Position numbers and translations under genes: made by a program
In this document: one piece after another, positions 23,639-30,267 of the stretch
Position numbering within the stretch: position 1 is the first letter of the stretch
Layout: each line of letters begins with the position of its first letter
The notes under the pieces: generated by a model
What the model saw: only the letters and a program-made list of their open reading frames with translations
The model's database searches: none
What the model was told of the DNA's origin: nothing
Assembly (NCBI RefSeq): GCF_001700505.1
Contig: NZ_MAPV01000027.1
Span: forward strand, 1-36,056
From: Streptomyces mutomycini
GTDB taxonomy: Bacteria > Actinomycetota > Actinomycetes > Streptomycetales > Streptomycetaceae
Direction: 5' to 3'
DNA: 36,056 nt

Positions 23639-24568
23639 TCAGATGGCGTCGGTGGCCGTTCCCGTCAGGCGCGCCGATTCGTCCCACAGGGCGAGTGCCG
23701 TGGTCATGTCCTGGGCCCGGGCGGAGAGACGTGCCGGTGCGGGGCCTCCCCGGGTCTCGCCGAGCAGCCGGGGGCCGTAGTAGCTCCCTCCGGGCGCCGT
23801 CGGCAGGGTGGCCGCGTACAGCGTGGGCAGCGCCCCGGCGGAGGCCGGCTGCGTGTAGACGCGCGTCGCCCGCTCCAGCCGTGCCGCCCAGGTGCTTCCG
23901 GCCAGCCGCGGCCCCGCCTGGCCGAGCTCCGTCGCCGACAGGCCCGGGTGTGCGGCCAGCGCGAGCACCTGCTTGCCGGCGGCGTCCGCCCTGCGCTGGA
24001 GTTCCGCGGTGAAGAGCAGGTTGGCGAGCTTGGACTGCCCGTAGGCACGCCACTTGTCGTAACGGCGCTCGGCGTTGAGGTTGCCGAAGTCGATACGGCC
24101 GATGCGGTGCGCCAGCGACGACACGGTCACGACCCGCGACATGCCCCGCACCCCGAGCAGTGGCAGGAGGTGGTGCGTGAGAGCGAAGTGGCCGAGGTGG
24201 TTCGTGCCGAACTGCATCTCGAATCCGTCGGCCGTACGCATGAGGGGCAGGGCCATCACTCCGGCGTTGTTGACGAGCAGGTCGAGGTTGCCGTCGGTCT
24301 CCTCCGCGATGTGACCGGCCGCCTCGGCCACGGAGGAGAGGTCCGCCAGGTCGAGACCGACGAGCCTGAGGTCCGAGTCCGGCGCGGCACGGCGTACGGC
24401 GTCCAGCGCACGCCTGCCACGCCCGGGATCGCGGCAGGCGAGGACCGTCCGGGCCCCGGAGCGGGCCAGGGCGAGCGCCGTCACCGCTCCGATTCCGCTG
24501 TTGGCGCCCGTGACCACGGCGGTGGTACCGGAGAGATCGGGCATGTCGGCGAGAGTCCATGAGTGCAT
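23639..24568 (-). CDS. Short-chain dehydrogenase/reductase
   Basis: A 309-residue SDR oxidoreductase of the retinol-dehydrogenase/WWOX-like branch. Motifs: NAD(P)-binding TGANSGIG (20-27), conserved NNAG (100-103), catalytic Ser150/Ser151 (TVSSLAH), and YxxxK as Tyr176-Lys180 (AYGQSK). The C-terminus has the family PGLSATELG and SYYGPRLLGETRG blocks. Arg46-Asp47 after the second strand suggests preference for NADPH. Substrate unknown. GGAGG lies 8 nt before the ATG at 24566-24568. Confidence 0.9.
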   Translation of the reverse strand: MHSWTLADMPDLSGTTAVVTGANSGIGAVTALALARSGARTVLACRDPGRGRRALDAVRRAAPDSDLRLVGLDLADLSSVAEAAGHIAEETDGNLDLLVNNAGVMALPLMRTADGFEMQFGTNHLGHFALTHHLLPLLGVRGMSRVVTVSSLAHRIGRIDFGNLNAERRYDKWRAYGQSKLANLLFTAELQRRADAAGKQVLALAAHPGLSATELGQAGPRLAGSTWAARLERATRVYTQPASAGALPTLYAATLPTAPGGSYYGPRLLGETRGGPAPARLSARAQDMTTALALWDESARLTGTATDAI

Positions 24569-24599
24569 ACGCCCCGCCTCCCCTGCGAGAACGGGCGTA

Positions 24600-24639
24600 C
24601 ACCCGTGGCCACAGAGCTCACTCCTGTGCCACGCGGGTG
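24600..24639 (-). terminator. Imperfect hairpin after the Nudix gene
   Basis: CACCCG/CGGGTG, TGG/CCA and CACAG/CTGTG pair around an AGCTCACTC loop with small bulges. It starts 8 bp beyond the Nudix stop on the minus strand. Confidence 0.5.
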
Positions 24640-24647
24640 GTGCTGTC

Positions 24648-25181
24648 TCAGCTGCTCCGCACCAGCAGGCCCGCCGCGACGAGTCCCGCCAGGCCCACGT
24701 CCGTGTCCGTGTACTCGCCGCCGAGGAGGTGATCCACGTACGCGTCCCGCGCCAGGGTGAACGGCTCGACGAACTCCTCCGCGTCGGGTGCGGGTTCGGC
24801 GACCTTGCGGCAGCCCTCGGCCAGCACGGCGTACCTCACGTGGGTCGCGTAGGACGCGAGGTAGGTCCGCATGACGACCTCGGCCGTCCCCGCCCGGTAT
24901 CCGGTCTCCTCCAGGAGCTCCCGTGCCGCCGCGTGCAATACGTCCTCACCGGGCTCCAGCATGCCCCCGGGGAGCTCCGCCAGCACCTTGCCGGGGCCGG
25001 GGCGGAACTGGCGTACGAGAATGCCCCGGCCGTCCTCGGTGAACGCGACGAGGGCCACCGTCCCCGAGCCGTACAGGATGTCCCAGTCCGATTCCCTGCC
25101 GTCGGGCTGTACGTAGGTGCGGCACCGCACCGTCAGGTAGCCGGCCGCGTCCGGCCGCTCCCTCTTCAGGGCCCACACCAT
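24648..25181 (-). CDS. Nudix hydrolase, ADP-ribose pyrophosphatase-like
   Basis: A 177-residue Nudix hydrolase that cleaves a nucleoside diphosphate linked to another group. The full Nudix box is present at 73-95: Gly73, Glu79, REL at 87-89 and EETGY at 91-95, with metal-binding Glu91/Glu92. FRPGPGKVLAELPGG ahead of the box is the arrangement seen in ADP-ribose/sugar-nucleotide pyrophosphatases. The substrate cannot be fixed from sequence. I chose the ATG at 25179-25181 because GGAGAG lies 10 nt before it; an in-frame GTG at 25200-25202 would add seven residues but has no ribosome binding site. The SpoIIE-type phosphatase gene ends 92 bp upstream on the same strand. Confidence 0.88.
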   Translation of the reverse strand: MVWALKRERPDAAGYLTVRCRTYVQPDGRESDWDILYGSGTVALVAFTEDGRGILVRQFRPGPGKVLAELPGGMLEPGEDVLHAAARELLEETGYRAGTAEVVMRTYLASYATHVRYAVLAEGCRKVAEPAPDAEEFVEPFTLARDAYVDHLLGGEYTDTDVGLAGLVAAGLLVRSS

Positions 25182-25273
25182 GGGGTCAGGACTCTCCGTC
25201 ACGAACCGATCATGTCCAGCCCGCCGCGGCGCAAACGGACCGGGACGCGCGGTCGTGTCGGAGCTCTCGGACG

Positions 25274-26416
25274 TCAGCCGGGGGCCGCCGCCGGAGCGGC
25301 GCTGCCGGGCGGTGCGGGACCGGGCCCGGCGCGCGCACGGTGCAGGGCCAGCATGGCCTGGTCGTCCTGGGGCCGGCCGCCGCCGTGGCGCCGGACGTCC
25401 TGGATCAGCATGTCCAGGATCTGCCCCGGCGCGAGACGGCCGCCGGGCCGCGCCCACCCGCCGAGCACGAGCGGAAGCCGGGAGACGGGGTCGTAGAAAC
25501 CTCCGGCGGCGTCGCGGGACTCGGTGACGCCGTCGGTGTAGCAGAGCAGCGTGGAACCGGCCGGGAACGGAAAGCTGTCGACCGGGGAGGACCAGACACC
25601 CAGGTCGCTCATCCCCAGCGGGGGTGCCTCCTCGGACGCCTCCAGAAGCACGGCGCGGCCCTGCGCGTCGATGAGTACCGGGGGCGGGTGGCCCCGGTTG
25701 ACCAGGCGTACGGTCTCCAGGTCCAGTGAGAACTCCGCGATGAGGGCCGTCGTGAAGCCCTCCTCCTGCTGCTGGCCACCGCGGCGGCCTCCCTCGCGCA
25801 GGAGGGCTCTCTCCAGCCGGGTCACCAGTTGCGGCAGGTCCTCCGCCTCGTCCGCCGCGTAACGGAAGGCTCCGAGGTCGGCGCTGACGGCGCTGACCGC
25901 CCCGAGTCCCTTTCCCCGCACGTCTCCGACCATGACCCGGATTCCGTACGGCGTGCTCTGCACCACGTACAGGTCCCCGCCGATCAGGGCCTCGCTCTCG
26001 GCCGGCACGTAGCGCGCGTCGATGTGCAGATTCCCCAGGCGGGACGGTGGCCTGGGCAGCACGGCCCGCTGGGCGACGGCGGCGACGTGCTGCGCGCGCC
26101 GGGCACGTGCGTCCTGTCTGCGCAGCGTGCGGTGGATCAGGACGGCGAGTGCGGTGACGGCCGCCAGGGTGATCTGGTTCGCCACACTCGCGCGCCAGCC
26201 GAAGGTGCCGTCGAGCCGTGTGAGGAACGCGTGTACGACCATCGCGGTGAGGCCGACGCCGATGATCCCGCGTACGCCGAAGAGCGGCGCGGCGGCGACG
26301 GGTGCCGTCATGAGAAGAGGCGCCGACGTCACGTGGTGCGGCGTGACCAGGTCGAGCAGCGCGGCCAGCACGATGAGGCCTACAGGGATCCACTGGGTTC
26401 TCGGCAGCTGCGGCAC
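25274..26416 (-). CDS. Membrane PP2C/SpoIIE-type serine/threonine phosphatase
   Basis: A roughly 380-residue protein. Three to four membrane helices (IPVGLIVLAALLDLVTP, APLLMTAPVAAAPLFGVRGIIGVGLTAMVV, ITLAAVTALAVLIH) lead via a linker with VAQRAVLPRPP, the typical start of this module, into a SpoIIE/RsbU phosphatase domain with IGGDLY, VGDVRGKG (metal-binding Asp), NRGHPPPVL, TDGVTESRD and a final DDQAML. Such enzymes usually dephosphorylate anti-anti-sigma factors. No sigma-factor partner is adjacent. The start is uncertain: the GTG at 26414-26416 places the first helix near the N-terminus but lacks a properly spaced ribosome binding site; the frame stays open to a TTG at 26572. Confidence 0.82.
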   Translation of the reverse strand: MPQLPRTQWIPVGLIVLAALLDLVTPHHVTSAPLLMTAPVAAAPLFGVRGIIGVGLTAMVVHAFLTRLDGTFGWRASVANQITLAAVTALAVLIHRTLRRQDARARRAQHVAAVAQRAVLPRPPSRLGNLHIDARYVPAESEALIGGDLYVVQSTPYGIRVMVGDVRGKGLGAVSAVSADLGAFRYAADEAEDLPQLVTRLERALLREGGRRGGQQQEEGFTTALIAEFSLDLETVRLVNRGHPPPVLIDAQGRAVLLEASEEAPPLGMSDLGVWSSPVDSFPFPAGSTLLCYTDGVTESRDAAGGFYDPVSRLPLVLGGWARPGGRLAPGQILDMLIQDVRRHGGGRPQDDQAMLALHRARAGPGPAPPGSAAPAAAPG

Positions 26417-26649
26417 TCCCCCACGCTGCCCGCAGGCGCGGCTCTCCGCATCCTCTGGCGGACACGGTCCGACGCATGCCGGCGCTCCGGGCGGGCACGA
26501 GTACCTCGTGGTTGCGCGGCGTGCCCGGGTTCGTCCCCAGGTGATGGTCTCCGGTCCGGGTCCGGCACTCAACCTTCCGTCACATTCTGAGTGTATTGCA
26601 CACGCAAGTGCTCATGCGGAGCAAGCCGGACCTGACCACAGGGGAACTC

Positions 26650-27285
26650 ATGCGCCTTCGGAAGTCATCCGTCGTCATCGCCGCAGCAGTGGCAGCTCTC
26701 TCCCTCACGGCCTGCGAGGACGGCGTCAACACCGGTTCGGCGGCGTCCGCGTCGGCGGAAGTGCCCTCCGGCAGCAGCGGCTCCGCAAGTCCCGCAGCCA
26801 CGGAGAGCTCCGGCGGAGGGGACACCCAGGCCTCGGCGTCCGCTCCCGGCCCGGCCCCGGCGTCCGCCTCCGCGCCCGCCTCGGCCTCCGGCGGCACATG
26901 CCGGACCGCCGACCTCTCGTTCAGCAGCTCGGGCGGCATGGCGGAGGGCGAGGTGCTGATCAACCTGAGGAACACGGGATCCGCGTCCTGCTCGATGCGC
27001 GGGTTCCCCGGCCTGGACCTCAAGAGCGAGGACGGCACGGTGAGCGCCGAGCGCCAGAGCGGCCGGCCCGCCCCGACGGTCACGCTGACGCCCGGGCAGA
27101 ACACCAACTTCTCGCTGCACTTCCCGCCGAACACCAGCGGCGGCTCGGGCGTCACCTTCACCTCGGCGGTCGTGACTCCGCCGAACGAGACCCACTCGCA
27201 CCGCATGCCGCTGTCCGTCAGCACCCCAGCGGACTCCGGCTCCGGCCCCCGCATCACGGTGACCCCGGTCGGCTCGGGCAAGTAG
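26650..27285 (+). CDS. DUF4232 lipoprotein
   Basis: A 211-residue secreted lipoprotein. The signal peptide MRLRKSSVVIAAAVAALS ends in the lipobox LTAC with lipidated Cys22. A long Ser/Ala/Gly/Pro low-complexity spacer (about 25-100) follows, then a DUF4232 beta-sandwich (TCRTADLSFSSSGGMAEGEV, NTGSASCSMRGFPGLDL, a final strand near PRITVTPV). The two cysteines may form a disulfide. Function unknown; the family is widespread on streptomycete cell surfaces. I start at the ATG at 26650 because AGGGGA precedes it and the signal peptide begins there. Confidence 0.88.
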   Translation: MRLRKSSVVIAAAVAALSLTACEDGVNTGSAASASAEVPSGSSGSASPAATESSGGGDTQASASAPGPAPASASAPASASGGTCRTADLSFSSSGGMAEGEVLINLRNTGSASCSMRGFPGLDLKSEDGTVSAERQSGRPAPTVTLTPGQNTNFSLHFPPNTSGGSGVTFTSAVVTPPNETHSHRMPLSVSTPADSGSGPRITVTPVGSGK

Positions 27286-27292
27286 GCCGGGC

Positions 27293-27358
27293 CGGACCTC
27301 CGGACGTACGCATCCTGGACATGTCGTCCGCATAGCGAGACGCGCTTGCGGAGGTCCG
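27293..27358 (+). terminator. Distant 10-bp inverted repeat after the lipoprotein gene
   Basis: CGGACCTCCG (27293-27302) and CGGAGGTCCG (27349-27358) are perfect inverted copies, 46 nt apart, just after the lipoprotein stop and 25 bp before the transporter start. It could be a terminator stem or an operator pair. Confidence 0.35.
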
Positions 27359-27382
27359 TGCCCGCGGCGTCTTATCGCGCCT

Positions 27383-28402
27383 GTGCAAACCGAACAGATA
27401 ACCCCTGATCAACCGGCCTCCGACGACAAGGCGGCGAGGCGCGCCGTCACGGTTTTCCCCGTCCTGGTGCTCGCGGCGGGTGTAGCCGGTCTCGTCACTC
27501 CCGGCACGTTCGACGGCTGGACGGAATCGGTTCCGTACCTGCTGGGAATCGTCATGTTCTGCATGGGGCTGACGATGACCCCGCTCGACTTCCGGGGCGT
27601 GGTGCAGCGCCCGTGGGCCGTGGCGATCGGCCTGGTCGCGCACTACGTCATCATGCCGGGGCTCGGCTGGGCCATCGCGCATCTGCTCGGACTGCCGCCG
27701 CAACTGGCTGCCGGGCTCATCCTGGTCGGCTGCGCACCGAGCGGCACGGCCTCTAACGTGGTGACCTTCCTGGCCCGCGGTGACGTGGCGCTGTCGGTCT
27801 CCGTCGCCACCGTCTCCACCCTGGTCGCCCCTCTGGTGACGCCGCCGCTCACGCTGCTGCTGGCGGGCGCGTACCTGCCGGTGGACGCCGGCTCGATGAT
27901 CACGGACATCCTCAAGACGGTGCTGCTGCCGGTCCTCGGCGGCCTGGTGGTGCGGCTGGTCGCGGGCAAGCTGGTCGACCGGGTGCTGGGCCTCATGCCC
28001 TGGCTGTCGTCGCTGGCCATCGCCGCGATCGTCTGCGCCGTCGTGGCGGGCAGCGCCGGTGTCATCAAGTCCGCCGCCGTGACCGTGCTGATCGCCGTCG
28101 TGCTGCACAACGGCCTGGGGCTCGCGCTCGGTTACGGCGCGGGCAAGATCTCGGGACTCGGCCGGCCCGCCAGCCGCGCCATGGCCTTCGAGGTCGGCAT
28201 GCAGAACTCCGGGCTCGCCGCCTCGCTGGCGACGGCCCACTTCAGCCCGCTCGCCGCGCTTCCGGCCGCGGTGTTCTCCGTGTGGCACAACATCTCAGGC
28301 GCCCTGGTCGCGGCCTGGATGTCCCACAGGTCACGGCGCGACGAGCCGGCACCGGCGGCCGCCACCACGGCACCGAGAACGGCAGCCGCCGAGGAATCCT
28401 GA
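27383..28402 (+). CDS. Bile acid:sodium symporter (BASS) family transporter
   Basis: A 339-residue membrane protein of the BASS/SbtA-like superfamily, with about ten helices. Family marks are FCMGLTMTPLDF, GCAPSGTASNVVTFLARGDVALSVSVATVSTLVAPLVTP (the unwound crossing-helix region that binds sodium) and FEVGMQNSGLAASLA. Bacterial members carry organic anions such as keto acids or pantoate with Na+; substrate not predictable. The N-terminal ~25 residues are hydrophilic and the C-terminal 20 are Ala/Thr-rich. The GTG start has no Shine-Dalgarno; a TCTTAT 8 nt upstream could support a leaderless mRNA. A terminator follows 34 bp after the stop. Confidence 0.9.
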   Translation: MQTEQITPDQPASDDKAARRAVTVFPVLVLAAGVAGLVTPGTFDGWTESVPYLLGIVMFCMGLTMTPLDFRGVVQRPWAVAIGLVAHYVIMPGLGWAIAHLLGLPPQLAAGLILVGCAPSGTASNVVTFLARGDVALSVSVATVSTLVAPLVTPPLTLLLAGAYLPVDAGSMITDILKTVLLPVLGGLVVRLVAGKLVDRVLGLMPWLSSLAIAAIVCAVVAGSAGVIKSAAVTVLIAVVLHNGLGLALGYGAGKISGLGRPASRAMAFEVGMQNSGLAASLATAHFSPLAALPAAVFSVWHNISGALVAAWMSHRSRRDEPAPAAATTAPRTAAAEES

Positions 28403-28436
28403 CCGGACTCCGGCCCGGCGGTTCACACGACTCGAC

Positions 28437-28467
28437 GGCGTTCGCCCGGGATTCCCGGGCGAACGCC
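28437..28467. terminator. Bidirectional terminator between transporter and MbtH genes
   Basis: A perfect 14-bp stem, GGCGTTCGCCCGGG (28437-28450) with CCCGGGCGAACGCC (28454-28467), triloop ATT, midway between two converging genes. Confidence 0.92.
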
Positions 28468-28501
28468 TCTTGCGTGCCGCCCCGCCGGCTCCGGGGAAGG
28501 C

Positions 28502-28720
28502 TCACGCCGAGTCGGCGGCCATGCTTTCCACCAGGCTCCTGGGCCGCAGGTCGGTCCAGTTCCGCTCGACGTAGTCGAGGCAGGCCTGACGGGTGTCCTC
28601 CTGGTGTGCCACGGTCCAGCCCGCAGGCACCTCGGCGAACGCGGGCCACAGCGAGTGCTGCCCCTCGTCGTTGACGAGCACCAGATAGGTGCCGTTCTCG
28701 TCCTCGAAGGGATTGGTCAC
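28502..28720 (-). CDS. MbtH family NRPS helper protein
   Basis: A 72-residue MbtH-like protein. All family marks are present: [33 protein letters not shown] and [18 protein letters not shown]. MbtH proteins bind adenylation domains of nonribosomal peptide synthetases and make them soluble and active. No NRPS is nearby, so it acts on one encoded elsewhere, probably a siderophore synthetase because a strong iron box lies 16 bp upstream of the GTG. GAGGAG precedes the start. It shares the iron-box signature with the N-hydroxylase at 19-1374. Confidence 0.95.
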   Translation of the reverse strand: MTNPFEDENGTYLVLVNDEGQHSLWPAFAEVPAGWTVAHQEDTRQACLDYVERNWTDLRPRSLVESMAADSA

Positions 28721-28735
28721 CGATACTCCTCGAAC

Positions 28736-28754
28736 TTAGGTAAGGCTGCCTTCA
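28736..28754 (-). promoter_or_regulatory. Iron box of the MbtH gene
   Basis: TTAGGTAAGGCTGCCTTCA on the plus strand, a close match to the DmdR/IdeR consensus, 16 bp upstream of the start codon. It overlaps the expected -10 region, so iron-loaded repressor would block transcription. Confidence 0.88.
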
Positions 28755-28756
28755 CT

Positions 28757-28771
28757 TAGGGTGTCACCCTA
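28757..28771. promoter_or_regulatory. Palindrome next to the iron box
   Basis: TAGGGTG and CACCCTA are perfect inverted arms around one T, 2 bp beyond the iron box. Its GTGACA edge on the minus strand could be the MbtH -35, so a second protein or a second repressor dimer may bind here. Confidence 0.55.
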
Positions 28772-28810
28772 CCCGGATCGCTCCCGGTTGACGCTCCGGA
28801 CACCACAACT

Positions 28811-28828
28811 CCCCCGGTGCACCGGGGG
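28811..28828. repeat. 18-bp perfect palindrome
   Basis: CCCCCGGTGCACCGGGGG, self-complementary over its whole length (7-bp stem with TGCA loop when folded). It lies between the divergent MbtH and peptide operons. Confidence 0.7.
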
Positions 28829-29074
28829 CGGCTCATGACACGAGGTCAGCATCCGGGCCGTACGCCGTCCGGGACTCCGCCGCCCGTGCCGGGGACCGGC
28901 CGGCGAACGGCTGGCCCGCAGGTGTGCGGACCGCGCCCCGGCACCCGTGGGAGCCGGGTGTCCGCCTGCCCTTCGGACGTACTCGCGGCGTAGTGCGGCG
29001 TCCGTCCCGCTGACTAGTGCACGTGTCTCGCGTGGCCCTCAGGTATGACCCAGGACCGACACCGAGAGGGATTC

Positions 29075-29182
29075 GTGGAACCCTTCCTCGCTCATACCGT
29101 CTTGATCACTGACGGCGGCCGACCACCGCCGGGGGCAGAAGCCCCGGAGACAGGCGAGACAGTGAGCAGGTGGCACGGGTGA
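29075..29182 (+). CDS. 35-residue peptide ending SRWHG, possible modified signal precursor
   Basis: A short gene with GTG start and GAGAGGG 5-6 nt ahead. The product begins MEPFLAHTVLITDGG, has a Pro/Gly/Glu-rich middle (RPPPGAEAPETGET) and ends VSRWHG, with its only Trp third from the C-terminus. It has no signal peptide or membrane helix. About 71% of third codon positions are G/C, lower than in the neighbours. Its TGA overlaps a GTG start of the TPR gene (GTGA), and that gene overlaps the prenyl synthase, so the peptide heads a coupled three-gene unit. Position and tryptophan suggest a precursor prenylated by the downstream enzyme, as in Bacillus ComX. A translated leader controlling the downstream genes is the alternative. 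Confidence 0.6.
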   Translation: MEPFLAHTVLITDGGRPPPGAEAPETGETVSRWHG

Positions 29183-30267
29183 CTCAGCAGAATCGGCCGG
29201 AGGACAAGGCGTTCGCTCCGGAGTATCAGGGGGCGCTCGGCTCGTTGTCGGTGAACTCCTCCCTCACCGAGGTGCTGGCGAGGGGCATCGAAGAACTACG
29301 GGCGGCCGAACACGCCGGAGAGCAGCGGGAGATGGCGCGCTGCGGGCTCGCCGTCGCGGAAGCGTACCGGCGCCTGGGGCGGGTGGCGGAGGCAGACACG
29401 GCGTGGAAGTCGAGTTACCGGGCGGCGCGTTCGGCGGGCGACGCCGGGGCGATGGCGTGGGCCCTGTGGAGCGGTGGCACGCTCGCCCGCCAGCGGGGAT
29501 CGCTTGCGCTGGCGTACCGGCTGCTCGGGCTCGCGGCGGAGATGGGCGAACGCGGGGGCGACGTTGTGGTTCGCGGCTACTCGCTCGCCGGACTGGCGGA
29601 GACCGGGCGCATCCAGGGCGACTACCAGGCAGTCGGGGAACTGCACGAGCAGCTGCTCGCCGAGGCCCGCAGGCGCGGCGAGGCCCGGCACACGGTGTGG
29701 GCGCTGGAAGGGATAGCCCAGATGCACCGGAACACCGGCTCGTACGACAGGGCACTCGCCCTCTTCGAGGAGGCGGCCGGCACTGCGGGCCGGGCCGATG
29801 ACCAGCGAGGCCGGGCCTGGGCGCTGCGCGGCATAGCCGACGTCCTGTCCGTACGGGACGGTGATGTGGAGCGTGCGCTGTCGCTGCTCACGGAGGCCGA
29901 ATCCATCTGCCGCGAGATGAAGTTGTCCAGTGCGCTCGCCTACAACCACAAGATGCGGGGCAACGTGCACTACCGGGCGGGGCAGTACGCGCAGGCCCGC
30001 GACACCTATGCGCAGGCGCTCGCGGAATTTGAGGAGATGAACGAGCCGCGGGGGGCCGCGCTGTCCCGGCTGGGGCTCGCCAAGTCGCTGGCCCGGCTCG
30101 GGCGGAACCCGGCGGAGACCGTCGTGGAACTGGCCGTACTCCGCCGGACCTTGGACCGGATCGGTCTGCGGCACGCCCGGGACATGGTCGACAAGGCGTC
30201 CGTCGAGCTGGGGGTGGGTCCCCTGCCCGACGAGGGGCACCGCGTCGAGGAGGCGGCGACCCGATGA
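29179..30267 (+). CDS. Tetratricopeptide-repeat (TPR) protein
   Basis: A 362-residue soluble all-helical protein. From about residue 25 to 340 there are seven to eight TPR-like helical pairs, e.g. CGLAVAEAYRRLGRVAEADTAW, GYSLAGLAETGRIQGDYQAV, ALEGIAQMHRNTGSYDRALAL, ALRGIADVLSVRDGDVERAL, YNHKMRGNVHYRAGQYAQAR and LSRLGLAKSLARLGRNPAE. There is no DNA-binding or catalytic domain. TPR solenoids bind peptides or proteins; in Gram-positive bacteria Rap/PlcR-type receptors bind signalling peptides with them. I prefer the GTG at 29179, which overlaps the peptide stop; an in-frame GTG at 29170 adds three residues. The stop overlaps the next gene by ATGA. Confidence 0.88.
   Translation: MTQQNRPEDKAFAPEYQGALGSLSVNSSLTEVLARGIEELRAAEHAGEQREMARCGLAVAEAYRRLGRVAEADTAWKSSYRAARSAGDAGAMAWALWSGGTLARQRGSLALAYRLLGLAAEMGERGGDVVVRGYSLAGLAETGRIQGDYQAVGELHEQLLAEARRRGEARHTVWALEGIAQMHRNTGSYDRALALFEEAAGTAGRADDQRGRAWALRGIADVLSVRDGDVERALSLLTEAESICREMKLSSALAYNHKMRGNVHYRAGQYAQARDTYAQALAEFEEMNEPRGAALSRLGLAKSLARLGRNPAETVVELAVLRRTLDRIGLRHARDMVDKASVELGVGPLPDEGHRVEEAATR

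Larger units (their letters stand above)
28721..29074. other. Divergent intergenic region, MbtH / peptide operon
   Basis: 354 bp. The left end holds the iron box and adjoining palindrome, the middle the 18-bp palindrome at 28811-28828. Toward the right I see no strong -35/-10 pair for the peptide operon. No further coding potential was found. Confidence 0.65.

Noticed and set aside
21001..24012. 1003-codon plus-strand open frame
   Set aside because: Runs antisense through the acyl-CoA dehydrogenase and PadR genes, both of which have full family signatures.
25203..26498. Nudix frame extended upstream to 616 codons
   Set aside because: The extension is out of frame with, and on the same strand as, the SpoIIE-type phosphatase; its Arg/Pro-rich translation has no family features.
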